A stretch of DNA of 64,000 nt. Source: Manihot esculenta (taxonomy: Eukaryota > Streptophyta > Magnoliopsida > Malpighiales > Euphorbiaceae). This document shows, piece by piece, positions 22,414 through 36,300 of this stretch. Position 1 is the first letter of the stretch; every line of letters starts with the position of its first letter. The translations under genes and the position numbers were made by a program. Under the pieces are notes generated by a model. That model did not search any database, had not been told where the DNA came from, and saw only the letters and a program-made list of their open reading frames with translations. The stretch is taken from NCBI RefSeq assembly GCF_001659605.2, contig NC_035162.2:6405248-6469247 (forward strand), given 5' to 3'.

Positions 22414-23633
22414 GTTTCGGCCACCGAAGGTGCCGCCGAAGGTTAGGGACTTTCGTCTCTGGAGAGAACTTTCGACAGCCGAAGTGCCGCCGAAAGGGCT
22501 TAGGGTTCGGCTCTGGAAGAGACTTTCGGCCGCCGAACCTGCCGCCGAAAGTGCCATGTCCAGCCTTCTTTTGCATATTTTTCTTGATTCTTTTAGGCTG
22601 TTTTGTGGGGGGGGGGGGTTTTAGGGAGTATTTTAGAGTTGTTCTTGAGCTAGTTTGGTCCCTCATTTGAGTCCACCTGTATAGGAACGGACCAGAGGAA
22701 CCGAAGAGAGCAGCAGTGAGCACTGCTTCAGAGTAGTCAGAGTCAGCTCAGAGTCAGCCAGAGGTGAGTGGAACTAAACTTCATGTTTTAAAGTGAGAAA
22801 TTAAATGTTTTGAGCATGTTTCATGCATCATGATATGTCATAGGGTGAGTGCACTAGCCTACACTAATGTGACGCATTGCATTATTCTATGCTTGTACGG
22901 ATCGGACATAGTTTTGGATTCACTAGCCCTCCGAGTAAAATCCTGAGGAGCCCTAAGAGGGCCGGGCACAGAGCACCATAGGGTGCGTAGAGAAGTCCTG
23001 AGTAGCTCATTCGCGGGCCGGGCACAGAACAGAGGGAATTTTGAATCTGTCCGTCTGAGATGGGTGATTTACTTGTGATGTGATGCATTCCATGTGAGCA
23101 TGTTTTATTTACATGTTTTATTTGTTCTACTCACTGGGCTAGTATAGCTCATCCCTCTCCTTTAACCCCAGTCTTGCAGGATCCGAGTCAGAGGGAAGTC
23201 AGCAGGGTACAGGAAGAGTAAAGAATTTTGTAATAGCATAGTGTGGACATGTACTATTGTAAAGAATTGGTTTAGTATTGTATAGTGTAGAATATTGTGC
23301 TTGACCCATGTTGTAAATCCTTTTTGTATACATGGTCTATTTATGTGCTTTGAATGTTTTTCTCAGTATGTGAAAACCAGGCTTAACAGAGTATGAGTTG
23401 AACCCGTCTAGAGCAAGCTCTAGTAAGGGGTTTTATAGTACAGAGATAGTGCATGCACATGTTGAGACTTGGTTCAGAGCATCAATTTTATGTTTTACAG
23501 AAAATGTATGATCATGTATGGGATTTTACAGGTGCACGGAGAGTATAGCAGGCTTGCTACGGGTCCCGACGACCTTAAGTCGACCTAAATCCTAGCGCCG
23601 GTAGCGGTCCGATTTTCGGGTCGTTACAATAAT

Positions 23634-25974
23634 AATAGAAATATATAAAATTTTAATTAATATTACATTCAAACCAACACAAAAATTAAGGAAGAGAATA
23701 TAAAATTAGAATTATAATATATAATTAGATATTAAATAGTTATTTATTGATTAACTAACAAAAAAAATCTATAAAAATTAGATAAATGGTAAATTATTCA
23801 AATCAATCCACAATTAAAAAGACATAACTATTTAATTAAGTCTATTAGTTTGATTTCTTTTTTCTATTAAATTCACATTATAATCTTATATTTTTTAGAA
23901 GACTCCAAAATAATTTATTTATTGAATATTAGTGAATAATTTTAAGAGTAAAATATATTTATTAATTATATTGAAGTTATTTATGGGAGTGTAAAATTTT
24001 GAATTCAAATTATAATAAAAGTAAATTAATAACAAAAAGAAGTTATTAAATAAGAAGGAAATATATATTGTTTTGTTGGCAAGTCTTCACATCAACTGAA
24101 AGCAAATTTCTTTCCATAGGGACAACAACTGAAAGCAAATTTCTTCACAAAGACTGGAATTTCCCTTTTTTTTGTTTGAAGAAAATCCATTCTTAGTGCA
24201 AATTAAGCAGAATGGAAAGTTGATGGAAAATATACAATTGTTTTAGGTCAAAAATATGAAATCATTCTTCTCTTTTACTTGTCTAGATGTTCAAAAGTTT
24301 AAGTCATTTCCATGCTTTTGGGCTTTTGCTAAATATTTTCCGTTGGGGATCTTCGGCTGTAGTGTAGAAAGGTGGGGTATGGCTGCCGGCTGCCGGCTGC
24401 AGGCTGCTTCTTTCGGTGATTATTGATTCAGGAGTTGGGTTGGCTTTATTACTCTTATTATTATTTAAACAAATCAAATGGTTCTTTTCAAAATAAAAAA
24501 AATCTAATGGTTGTTAGGGGGCGTTTGGATGGGTGCAAAAAGAACGGAAGTGGTAAAGGCAAGGGATTTTATATTTATTATTAAAATATTTAGATTTTAA
24601 ATAAAATTAAACATCACCCCAAAATTTAAAAAATTAAAATGAAATTTACTCTATTATCTAATTTTTTAATACTTCAAATATTATGAAAAATATATTTTTT
24701 AAAAATACGCAATAATTGTAAATTTAATTTTCAAAATTATCATATTTACTTTAATATTTTTTAAATTATTTTGACCGATAATGATATCAGTTTTTATATT
24801 GATAATTGATAAGTATAAAATTATTGAATGTTCGGAACATTGAATTTTAGTATTATATATACATATATGGAGTAAAAAATACGCCATATAATTAATTTAA
24901 AATATTTTATTATTTAATTATGCTGATATAAAAACCTCTTGTTTTTATAAAAATATTTATTAATTCATATTTTTGTATTGAAAATATTTTAATTTTTTTA
25001 TAATAAATAAAGGACTATAATTAATAAATTTTTTATAATTTTAAAAATATATTAATATATTTTTTTAAAATTAACTAATAAATTTTTATATAATACCGGA
25101 TATAATTTTTTTTAATTAAAATACATAATATGATATTTTATAGATTAATTTATTTCAAAGTAAAACATTGAATACGACTCCAAACATTAGGATCTTGTCT
25201 TCTCAAAAAATAAATACCAGAGAAAAAAAAAAGATATTCTGTTGCTCATCCGAATGTATTTATTTATTTATTTATTTATTATTACATCAGACAAAAACAT
25301 AAAATTTGTTGAAATAATTATATAATATTAACTAGACGTCAATAGACACATATATTAATAATTTAAAAATTAAAATTTTTAATATTTATAAAAATTAAAT
25401 TAATCGAATTTGAAAAATTAAATTAATATAATTTAATTGTTTCGGTTTGAATTGATAATTAAACTTTTTAATAATTTTTTTTATATTTTAATTGTAATTA
25501 TAATTTAATCAATTTATATAATAAAAAATAATATATTATTACTCATTAATTAATTTGATTTGATTTTATTAATTTTTTATGAATTAAAATTAAATTAAAT
25601 TAAATTAATTGAAATTTTTAAAAATAAAAATTATTTAAAATAAAAAATTAAATTAAAATTTTAAATTAATTGAATTTAATAAATCTTTTCATTAGAATAG
25701 AACGTCTGTGCACATGTGACAACCTAAGACACACACAGGGAAGAAAATGAGAAAACATGCAGAGTGTGGAGTCGTGTCCATGTTTTCCACGATCAGTACA
25801 AATTCAAACCACACAAAATATATCTTGGTTATGGTCCTCTCGAAATGACTTGGAAACCACATATATCTTGGTTAGGCTCACTAGCTTCATTGGAAAGCCA
25901 CCACTCGCTGGCTTGGTTAACAAGTACTCGCAATTGACTGGAATGGAATACCTGCCTTTTCCATGTATTTGATT
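23634..25974. other. AT-rich intergenic region
   Basis: No gene seen. A short direct duplication of AACTGAAAGCAAATTTCTT is at about 24095 and 24125, and GGCTGCCGGCTGCCGGCTGC-like repeats are at about 24380-24400. A mixed-composition patch at 25690-25970 holds a short open frame that I do not recognise. Confidence 0.55.
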
Positions 25975-26640
25975 TATTTTTTTTTTTTTATTAACAAAAT
26001 TATTTATTGTATTAATAAAATTTCATCAAATAAAAATAAATATAATCTCAATATATCTAATAAATTTTCTAATCAAAATATGAGTAGATAAAATAGTATT
26101 ACGACGAATTTATCTAACAGAAATATCAGTTTTAAAGTCTAACAGAGATATACAATCATACAAAATTAAATTCCTATATAAGATAATTTGATAAAAATAC
26201 TTTTGAAGTGTCTGTCTAAACCATGCATAAGATAATTTGATAAATATGCTTCTCCTTCTTTCTCATCTTTCGAATATAAATCATTAAAATTTTCCGAACA
26301 AAACCACGGAAAAGAGTTTTTACAAGATAAAATTTGAATAAGATTTCAAAACTAATTTCGTTGTTGCGATTCCGAAAACTCATAATAACTGGTAAACCTC
26401 CATTAAATATTAACTTATATCTTCTTTCAAATAAGCAGGAATCGATTGTATAATCAATGGCCCCTTCACTATATTTTCAGAATCAACATTATTGAAAAAT
26501 CAAACAGATATTTTTTGTTCTAATTTCATAATAGATATCATTCTAAAACGTACTATAAATCTATTAAAAAAATTTATATATTTTGAAAATTAGTTAGAAT
26601 TGTACGATGAGAAGGTTCCATATTGATTTCACCTCCACAA
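25975..26640 (-). mobile_element. Decayed LINE (L1-type) 3' fragment
   Basis: Read on the minus strand, it ends in a poly(A) tract (the T-run at about 25975-25990). Just upstream it contains a degraded RNase H-like motif (IRRNT..STHIL). It aligns by eye with the second copy at 50815-51666 over most of its length, including ATAAATCATTAAA, ACGGAAAAGAGTTT and CTCATAATAACTGGTAAACC (plus strand). Multiple stops; no reverse transcriptase core seen. Confidence 0.65.
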
Positions 26641-29042
26641 CTTTAATTTCGTGGCCAATAACACACTTCTTTAATGCTATCTTCTTCTTCTACCGGATCT
26701 TAGGCCTGTATTTAGATTCTCATTTTTTGGTTGTACTGGTTATTTGAACGTTGAATTCCTGTCGTTTAACTACTTTTTTTTTTTGTCATTTGAATTCTTT
26801 TTTATATCGATAAATTCCTTTTTCTGATTAAAAATAAATATCTAATAAAATTTAGCATATATTATTATGATTATTATTAAGAAGTTATTTATTTATTTTT
26901 AAGTGAGGGAAATTTGAAACAGTAGACTTGATGAGAAAGCCAAGCAAAGAGGGAAATGTTGACCTTTTTTTTCAAAAAAGAAAAAAAAGGAAATAAACTG
27001 CTTTTGCTTATCTTCTTTTTTCTTCGTTTTCTCATGAAGGAAAAGTTGTTGAAAGGGAAAGTTCTTTGTTTAGAAATTTCAACTAAACTTCTACGTTAGT
27101 TCTCTTTTAATTCTTCCAAGGAATTCATAGGTTAACAACCCTTCTTTAATTTCTGTTTAATTATTCTATTAATTAATTTCAATTTTTATTAATTATACTT
27201 CGATATGAGAAATTTTACTCATTCAACACGTCAAGTTTATCCTATTTCCTACTTTGACCCCAATTTGTCTTCAATTTTCAATTTGAACTCAAAATTGTCT
27301 ATACTGAGAAACACGAGTCAAGTAAAATACTTTTATTATTTTTTGCTTTTTATACTAAAATATCATATTATGAAATCAATAATTGAAAATAAGTTGAACC
27401 AAATATTTTTTTTTAAAAAATTTCTAAAAACTATTGCTTCAATTTAATTATTCAATTATAATATCTCTACTTTCTTTTAATTTCTAAAAGAATTAGGTTT
27501 ATACGTATTTAATAAATATTTTTTATAAATGTTGAGCTCGTAAATAAAACAAATTAAAAATTATTCCATGCTACAATTGCCATTTTTCTTCTATGTAACT
27601 TCCCTGGTTGGTATAGTCTTCAGCCAGTAACTAGAAAAATTAATATAGTGCCAAAATTTCCACCCTGAATTCAAAAAATTCAACAAAATAGATTTTTCAA
27701 GAAGTGCTCGTCCCATTTTCAAGAAAAAATTGAGAACTAAACAAGAAAAATCCAAAAACATTTATAGGTCAAAATAATAAGAATTGGTCTACGTAGAATT
27801 CCATATTACGTAAATTTTATATTACAATTACTAAAAAAAATTAAAAATATTAAATAAGATGAGGGTTGTTTCTCATTTATAATCAAGTCAATTATTTATT
27901 TATTTATTCCAGTCAAGAAAATACAAATTGAAATAAATAAATATATAAATAATCAAGTTACGAGCTATAATAAAATCAGAGTCTTTAAATCTGATGTATA
28001 AAAAATACAAAGTCAAAGTATATATTAACAAAAAATAGAACTGTAAAGATATATCTAAAAAATTAAGTTCTCTATCTTTCAAGAATCTTCTACATTTACA
28101 ATTGCTCCTCCGTATCAAAAACAAATTAATTAAAAGTAATTTTCTGCAAATTTTTTAATTAAAAATTGAAAAACATATGAATATTATGGTATATTTTAAT
28201 ATTCATGCGAGTATATGGTTTTTAAAAATTATTTAGAATATTATGCAAAATGAAAAATTATTATCTAAAATCGGTTAACTATGTATTTAAAATATTAAAA
28301 AATAAAACCATCTTTGTTAAAAAAAATTATTTATTTATATATTAAATGGATAATAAATTGTGTTTAGATAAAATTTTTTTGATAAATATGTGAAATTTAC
28401 ATATTTATTTAATAAAAAATATCCACTAGATATGTATTATTTTTCTGACTCTATACTAATTGAATCAATTCGGTTTAAACTGATCTAAATAATTTTTAAA
28501 TTTACTCTTTATTTAATTTAAAATAATTAATTTAAATTATTTAATAATTTTATACAAACTCTTATATATAATTTTAAATTTTCATAAATCGTGAATGTAG
28601 GACGCGGACACAAAAAGCTGAATATCACACTATAAATCCAATTTAAGGATATGATACAATAAAAGGAAAAAGAAAAGAATAATCAGCATAGCATATGGTA
28701 GTTCAGACAAAGTGTGAATGATGAATCTGAGGGGAGATAGAGTGAAGTGAGGAAACAAAGGTATGGGGGACCTTAGCTAGACCAGTGTCCACATTAAACA
28801 AACAGATTGGTAGTTTAATTTCTTTTTCACTTAAAAAAAATAAATTGGATAAAACAAATGATGGTGGTTGTAATTTAAAAGATATAAAAGCAAGTGGTTA
28901 AGTCAAGCAGCCCCGCATCCTGCCAATGTGAAACCCATAAAAAAAGGCAATTTGGGTATCTTGAGTAAAGGTCAAGAGTCTGTAGTATCTCAGCAATTTC
29001 TCTATTTTAAGTTCCACACTTTCTGTTCAATTTTCCTTCCCC
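26641..29042. other. AT-rich intergenic region and promoter of the acyl-activating enzyme
   Basis: No gene seen. 26700-28600 is mostly A/T with scattered short open frames lacking any recognisable motif. The last 400 bases (28640-29042) are less AT-rich and likely hold the promoter of the downstream gene. Confidence 0.55.
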
Positions 29043-29050
29043 TATTTAAA
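29043..29050 (+). promoter_or_regulatory. Probable TATA-type element of the acyl-activating enzyme gene
   Basis: TATTTAAA followed by a (CT)n-rich leader (29053-29075 and CTTCTTCTT at 29115), 126 bases before the ATG. Y-patch leaders of this kind are common in plant core promoters. Confidence 0.5.
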
Positions 29051-29175
29051 CCTCTCTCTCTCTCCCTCGTTTCCTTCATCCTTCTTCGCCTCCATCCACA
29101 CATACTTTCTTTCTCTTCTTCTTCTTCTTCATACCCTTTCTCTTCTCATCACCTTCAAATTTTAATTAATTAACT

Positions 29176-31060
29176 ATGGATTTGCTACCAAAATGTGATG
29201 CTAATTATGTTCCTCTTACCCCTTTAACCTTCTTGAACAGAGCTGCTCAGGTTTATGCCAGTCGCACCTCTGTTATTTATGAAGGTACCCGTTTCACTTG
29301 GCGACAGACCGACCACCGTTGTCGCCGTCTCGCCTCATCTCTCCGTTCTCTCAACATTGTAAAAAACGATGTTGTAAGTGCTTCATTATCTCTTTATTGT
29401 CAAGTTGTTTATACATATGGCTTGAAAAAATAAATTTCTAATATATTTGCGTGGCTCTGTGTAGGTGTCTGTGTTGGCTCCAAATGTTCCAGCTATGTAT
29501 GAGATGCACTTTGCAGTTCCAATGGCAGGAGCTGTCCTCAACACTATCAATACTAGACTTGATGCCAAGACCATAGCCACCATTCTTCGTCACTCCGAAG
29601 CTAAAATCTTCTTTGTCGACTACCAGTTTGTTCCTTTGGCACGAGAGGCCCTGAGGTTGCTCATGGATGATCATTCTCAGGAGTGTGTTTCCTCTGAATC
29701 GAGTTTTCCACTGGTTATTGTCATTGACGATATCGACTCACCCACTGGTGTCAGGCTAGGTGAGCTAGAGTATGAACAACTTATCCACAAGGGTAATCCT
29801 AATTATGTCCCTGAACACATTGAAGATGAATGTGATCCTATAGCCTTGAACTATACTTCTGGAACCACCTCAGAGCCTAAAGGAGTCGTTTACAGCCATA
29901 GAGGTGCCTACCTTAGCACTCTTAGCCTTATTCTTGGCTGGGAAATGGGAAGTGAGCCCGTGTATCTATGGTCACTTCCCATGTTCCATTGCAATGGCTG
30001 GACCTTCACTTGGGGAACCGCTGCACGCGGTGGAACCAACGTATGCCTACGCAACACCACCGCTTACGACATGTACCGCAATATTTCTCTTCATAAAGTC
30101 ACTCACATGTGCTGTGCCCCAATCGTTTTCAACATCCTTCTTGAGGCTAAACCTCACGAGAAACGTCAAATAACTTCTCCTGTTCAAGTACTCACCGGAG
30201 GTGCACCACCACCAGCCTCATTGCTCCAAAAGATTGAACCACTAGGATTCCACGTTACGCATGCATATGGCCTGACAGAAGCCACTGGACCAGCCTTGGT
30301 TTGCGAGTGGCAAGCTAAGTGGAACCAGCTCCCGCAAGAAGATCAAGCAAAACTCAAGGCGAGGCAAGGGATCAGTATTCTAACGCTGGCTGATGTTGAC
30401 GTAAAAGATCTAACGACAATGACTAGCGTCCCCAGAGATGGAAAAACAATAGGGGAGATTGTCCTGCGAGGAAGTAGCATCATGAAAGGATACTTCAAGG
30501 ATCCAAATGCCACCTCTAAAGCATTCAAAAATGGCTGGTTCGCAACAGGGGATGTTGGGGTCATCCATCCAGATGGGTACCTTGAAATCAAGGACCGATC
30601 AAAGGATGTCATCATATCTGGTGGTGAAAATATCAGCAGTGTAGAATTGGAATCTGTGCTTTACAGGCATCCCAGAATCCTGGAGGCAGCTGTGGTGGCA
30701 ATGCCACACCCTCTATGGGGGGAGACTCCCTGTGCATTCGTGGCCCTGAAAAAGAATGCAAATGGGAAAACAGATGACCTTAAAGAAGCTGATATAATAT
30801 CCTACTGCCGGAAAAATCTTCCCCACTTTATGGTTCCAAAGAAGGTGGAATTCTTGCCGGAGCTACCCAAGACCGCAACCGGAAAAATTCAAAAATTTCA
30901 GTTAAGGACTTTGGCGCAGACTTTTGAGGTGTCCAAGAGTAGCAGTGAGAATCAGAAGCTTTCCAACAAAAAGAGCGGCCAATCTGATCAAGTCAATACA
31001 AAAATACCGAGATACATCACTGAAACTCATGAAAACGTTCTTGCCCTGTCTCGTCTTTGA
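29176..31060 (+). CDS. Peroxisomal acyl-activating enzyme (AAE1 / cinnamate-CoA ligase type)
   Basis: Two exons, 29176-29373 and 29465-31060, give 597 residues. It is an ANL-superfamily ligase that adenylates a carboxylic acid with ATP and transfers it to CoA. Visible motifs: the P-loop signature YTSGTTSEPKG (about residue 195), YGLTEATG, GWFATGD (about 422), the hinge IKDRSKDVIISGGENIS, and the catalytic-lysine segment PKTATGKIQK (about 534). The C-terminus is SRL, a peroxisomal PTS1 signal. The N-terminal stretch (LPKCDANYVPLTPLTFLNRA, then NVPAMYEMHFAVPMAGAVLN) closely resembles the AAE1/trans-cinnamate:CoA ligase clade, which acts in peroxisomal beta-oxidative benzenoid synthesis. The exact substrate cannot be read from sequence; short-chain fatty acids are the alternative. 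Length is about 30 residues more than some relatives, in the Ser/Lys-rich tail. Confidence 0.94.
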
Positions 31061-33324
31061 ACAAGTTTTAGTTAATTAATATTATTAAATTCAAACTTCC
31101 AATAAGATTACTTGTACAGAGAAAGAGTGTTTTTCGTGATTTTATAATCACTAGACGTTCATGTTTATTTATTAAAAAAAAAAGAAAACTTTCAGGTTTA
31201 TTTTATTTTTATAATTTTATTTTATTTCAATAAATCATTTAGTCAAAATATAAAATAATCATTTTAGCTTATATCTCTATTATTTTTCTAAAGTAAAATT
31301 AAAATTTAATAATTTTATAAATATCAACTTACGAAATAAAGCACTTATTTCAAATTTATAAGTATTTAAAATTTGAGCATTTTATTAAAAAAAATTAACA
31401 TCTATGTGTTTCGTGAAAATATTTTAAATGGCTGAAAAGTAAATTGACATAGTTTATAAATATATTTATTATTAATATTATTAAACAAATATCAAATAAA
31501 ATATGTAATAAATTTTTAAAATTAAATGAGAATAAAATAATACATGATAAATTTAGTGTTTATAAGTATTAAAATAAAAGTCTAATCACTCTCAACTTAT
31601 TTTTTTAATTTATAAGTTAAATTTATACGCTTATAAAATATTATAAATAAATATATTAATTTATAAATAATATTTTTTTAAAATAAAAGAAATATCATTA
31701 ATTCAAAATAATTAAAGAAATTATATACGAAATGATAAGAACCTAAATTTTTTGATCTGATTCAGAATGAATCGATATTAAAAGAATATAAGTAAGATAT
31801 CACTAGAATATGAGCGATATCATTCGCATATTTAAAAATAAAATTATAATTTATTTTCTCATAACCGAATAAATTAGTTTGACTTGATTTAGACAAATAT
31901 TTTTATATTAGTTAACTTTTTTTGTAAATTTTTCTGTATGTTCCCTTAATTAACGTGTTGACTATAACAACTAAGTCAAATAAATATCGTGGGAACTTAA
32001 AAAGGATTATCTCTTTTTTGTTTTTAATCTGTAAATAAGTGTAGTTTTGTAATTTCACAACTCCATTAAATATCTTCTATTTTGATTTATCTTTCAATAA
32101 ATAGAGTATTTTAAAAATATTAATTAATTTCATTATTTTTATTTGTATAAATATTTTAATTGAAGCTCAATATATAATATTTTTTTATCTCTATTTTATT
32201 AAAATTTTATTGCTCTCTTTTTAATTGGTGTTGAAAAATCTTAAACCATGGATAAAAAAGTGGAGGGAGTAGATAGCTAGCTGGGAAATGGAGTTATATA
32301 ATTTTGTATGCTAACAGTTTCAATTTAAACTCACTTATTAAAATAAAATCTTATTGATTTTTTTAGCTTAAATCAAGATAAGCAAAAAAATTGACTTAAA
32401 CATTAGTAAAGTGAACCTTCTTGCTTTTTTTATGTAACTCAAAAAATTGAGAAATTTAACTTAACAATTTTGGTTTTTTCAACTTGAGCTGAAATTAATT
32501 TTTTGTTATACATTAAAACAATTTTTTTTAAAAAAATATTAAGTTGAATTTTTCTAATATATATAAAAATTAAATTAAATTTTTTTTTAAACATAAATTA
32601 AAAATTGAGAAAATAAAATATAAAATCTCTCGTATTTACTCAGATACATTTAATATCAAGAAAAATCTATGAGTATAATAAAATTAAATATTCAACCTTT
32701 GTTTCTCTTAAAAAATTAAAACTTTTTATATTTTAATTTCAACGAAATAAAAAAAGTCAGAATTTTTTATATAATTAAACATATATATTAATTTTAATAC
32801 TATTTAAAAATGAAAAGGTAATTTATCAATAAAAAAAGAATTAGTCTATCGAAAGTTGGATTAATTAAAAAATTTTATAACCAAATTAGCATACAATGCT
32901 GAATTGAGTCTAATATTTTTGTTACAAAAATAAAACATTATCTTGATTTTGTTGTAATAAATTATTGTTATATTTTTTAAACAACCGTCTCAGAATTTTT
33001 AAAAATTAAAATTTATTATTTTGAGAAAATAAAAAATATTTTATTTTTCAGAATTTTATTCAATAAAATATCGTTTTATAGAGATACTAGATAACATTAT
33101 TTTGTATTAATAGAAACACTTTTTCAATAAGAACCCAATTTCCCTATTTTTACTCAAACCCATGACCAGCTGTTGCAAAGATCTTTTGATAATCATCTTA
33201 AAGATAAAAACATGAAAGAACACCCAGATGAATCCAGTAAACAAAGACAAACTACTTTTTAAAGAGCAACTTGAATTTTAGCAAATAACATTCATAAATC
33301 TTACATTTTTGCCGAATGAAAATA
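31061..33324. other. AT-rich intergenic region
   Basis: It holds the 3' UTR of the acyl-activating enzyme, then about 2 kb of A/T-rich sequence with no gene or recognisable transposon. Confidence 0.6.
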
Positions 33325-36300
33325 TTACATTTTTGAGATTTGAAGGGGAAATGCCGCTTCATGAAGTTCACACCTTAAAGGTACAAGTTGGAGCTTCTCC
33401 AGGTGACCAAGATTCTCTAATGCATGCCTTTGACAGTTCTCGGCAGCCATGACACCAGCTGAGTAAGCTCCGTACACAGATCCCTGATGATCCATGCTAA
33501 CAGCTTCCCCAGTAAAGAAAAGACTTCCCAAGGGTGCACAAAGCCTCTCGTACACATCTCCTGACTTTCAGTCATCCAGAACAAATTATATGCAGAATAA
33601 CCGAGTGAGTTTGGGTCTGTTCCCCAACGCGAAACAAGATACAGAACCTACTCCAAGCACAACCACCAAATGACAGTCAGAAAGTTGACGTAAATCATCA
33701 ACACTAGTTTGCTTAAATTTCAGTCCTCCAGAACAAATTATATGCAGAAAAATGCAAGAAATAGGCATGAGTACAATAGCAACTGACAATTAGAATCCAA
33801 CAACACGCATACACACCATCGCTTTTATCCCTGGAAGCCATACTTTTTCAAATAGATGGCCTCAGGTAGATACAGCATATAAATCCTCTTGAAACTAAAA
33901 TATAAAACTTGGTGAAAAAGAAATTACCGGCTCTGTTGCATCGGGAAACATTTTCCTCAGAAGTAAGATCACAAAATTTGCAGCAGACTCATCAGATAGC
34001 TTCTCAAGATCATATGCAAACCTACCAGCGGCCATATAGACCAGTACAGGATAGCCAGTTGCCTTGTGAAGATTGAGAAAATAACCACAAGCATAAGAAG
34101 TCGGTGTGACAATACCCAAGAATTCCACATTTGGCCAAAATACTTCATCAAATTTGATTGCAACCTTATTTTCACTGCCAACACCGATATCTGAAATTGC
34201 AGCAACTTTCCAATCTGGCAAGTTGGGTTCAAACTGAATTAAATTGGCTTTTAGAATCCCAATGGGTACTGTAACAATAGCAGCATCAGCTATAAAGTTC
34301 CTTCCATCCTCAACCATGACCATCACCTTATTAGGCCCGTAGCATATTTTTGTTACCCTATTTATCAAGATTCACGAAAGAACGAAACCTTTATTTGCAC
34401 CAAGTGTTATTGTTACTCATAAATATGCAATCCCATGAATGTGAGAGAAATCAAGTGATTTTAACAGCTTCATGTAAATCCCCATGCAAAATTTGCATTC
34501 AAGCACTCAATCCCTTTCTTCATTATAATATTTTAACCAATTACAAATACAAATTTCTTGACAATTTCGTTTCCATGTTCATTCACATGCTAAAAATTTC
34601 AATTGCAGCTGATGTTACAGGCACACTTCAGCAAGCATTTATGTAAATGACGCATGGACATGGGTGGATTCAGTATGTCATCTCGATTTTTCACTGCTCA
34701 TCCACACAGGCCTTCCAACAAACAAAACCAGGAAAGCAGTTCATATAATATGCATTTATTGTAGACAACTTACTCTAGTTCTGAGCTGCTACAGATATGC
34801 ACAACTTGATTCTAAAATTCCACAATTAATTTGACTATCATCCTTTAGGCTAAAGAATCAGGCATCAGGACTCACACTCAATAGCAAAATAGAAACCACG
34901 TGACTTTCAGAAAAGATGTGAGAATATATAGTGAAAATGAAGAAAAATAAACCAAAAGGACAGGAAAGCTACATGTGAAAGAGGAAGCTTACAATATCAT
35001 TATAATAGAACTCCTACCCTTAACCTTCCTTTTTTTCATGTCCTTTTGCACAGGTCATTTCTATATTTCAAGTCAAATGTAGCTCAAATTGTTCCAAAAT
35101 GACAAGCATATGTTAATGTCTTTTGCAAGATCTTTTATTACAGGAATATAACCTTGTACCATAAGTCCACGCCCACCAGAAAGGACATGCTCCTGTCCAC
35201 AAAGAACAACCTTAACTATGTAGCCACGCATAAGATAAACCCAAAATGATCTTAACATAGAAAAGCTTGATATTGAAAGAATTTCTCATGAGAAAAAATA
35301 AAACCATAAATATACATTACAATTACAATATCTAAAATTTTCATTTCACTTCATGTTAAAAAACCTCAGATTTTTTTCCCCAATACATTGGATGAGCCAC
35401 ACAACTGAAATTAGTGCTCATCTTACCACAACCCTTCCCACTCTGACTCCAGCAAAAGTATACCTGAGATATCCTTGTGAAAGTTCCAAGCCTATACAAC
35501 TGGGGTGTCCCTTTAGAGATAGCCATGGAAGTTCTTTAATGTAAACAAGTTCCAAGCCTTACCAATATAATGTCATACCTTGCTTTGCCTTAGTTTTACA
35601 CACCATCACTAAAGTAGTTGATAAATCTTAGCAAAATCACTTAATTTCAATTTATATCTATTCCTCTAAAAACAATTCATTTTGTATCTATTCCTCTAAA
35701 AACACTCTACAAATTTCTCAGCTATTTTGAAGATCATTCTAAGGAGGACCCTCCCACACTCCTAAGCGTAAATCATGTCCGTCTTTATTTTATGGTCTAA
35801 TTTCCTGGTCTATTTTTATTCAAATAGGTGTCAGGCACTACAAAGATTATGATATATGGAACTTGCCTGATCCCACGTTTCAGTGATATCATATCTGCAT
35901 CAACTGCAAACCAAGTTTCCATTCTACATATGTACCATTGCAACACTTCATTTGCAAGTCCTTCTTGCCTACAGTACGCAAGCACTACTGAAGAATCTCA
36001 TGCTTAAATCAGAATTCAGGAACGTATATATCAAAATTTCTTCTTTCCTACACCTTATATTTCATCACCAGAAGGGTTACTAACGATTGGTGGGTAGGTA
36101 AGGGGGAGGGGGGAGGTATATGTTACCATGATGCTCCCAAATCCACCGGATAACCAAATGAATAGTCAAGTATGAATACGACCACCAAGTCTATCTCGTG
36201 ATTCTAGCACAATTACCTAAACAATAGCAACAATCTGTCACTAATTCATGCAGATGCATGTGCATATATTTGGGTGCTGGCAGATGTATAAAAAATCCTC

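Larger units (their letters stand above)
19015..23628 (+). mobile_element. Solo LTR of a Ty3/gypsy family, interrupted by a second solo LTR
   Basis: It begins TGTAATACCCGGCTAG and ends CGGGTCGTTACA, the same termini (complemented) as the LTR at 58513-60637, which is attached to Ty3/gypsy pol sequence. The flanks ATAAT (19010-19014) and ATAAT (23629-23633) form a 5-bp target duplication. Subtracting the inner insertion leaves about 2114 bp, close to the 2125 bp of the attached LTR. No internal region is present, so this is a solo LTR left by LTR-LTR recombination. A 12-G run lies at about 22607-22618. Confidence 0.92.

Noticed and set aside
24520..24545. GGGGGCGTTTGGATGGG, similar to termini of some plant MITEs
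   Set aside because: No inverted partner or target duplication found nearby.
25757..25972. 71-residue open frame next to the first LINE fragment
   Set aside because: No motif, no splice context, and poor codon structure; a chance frame is likelier.
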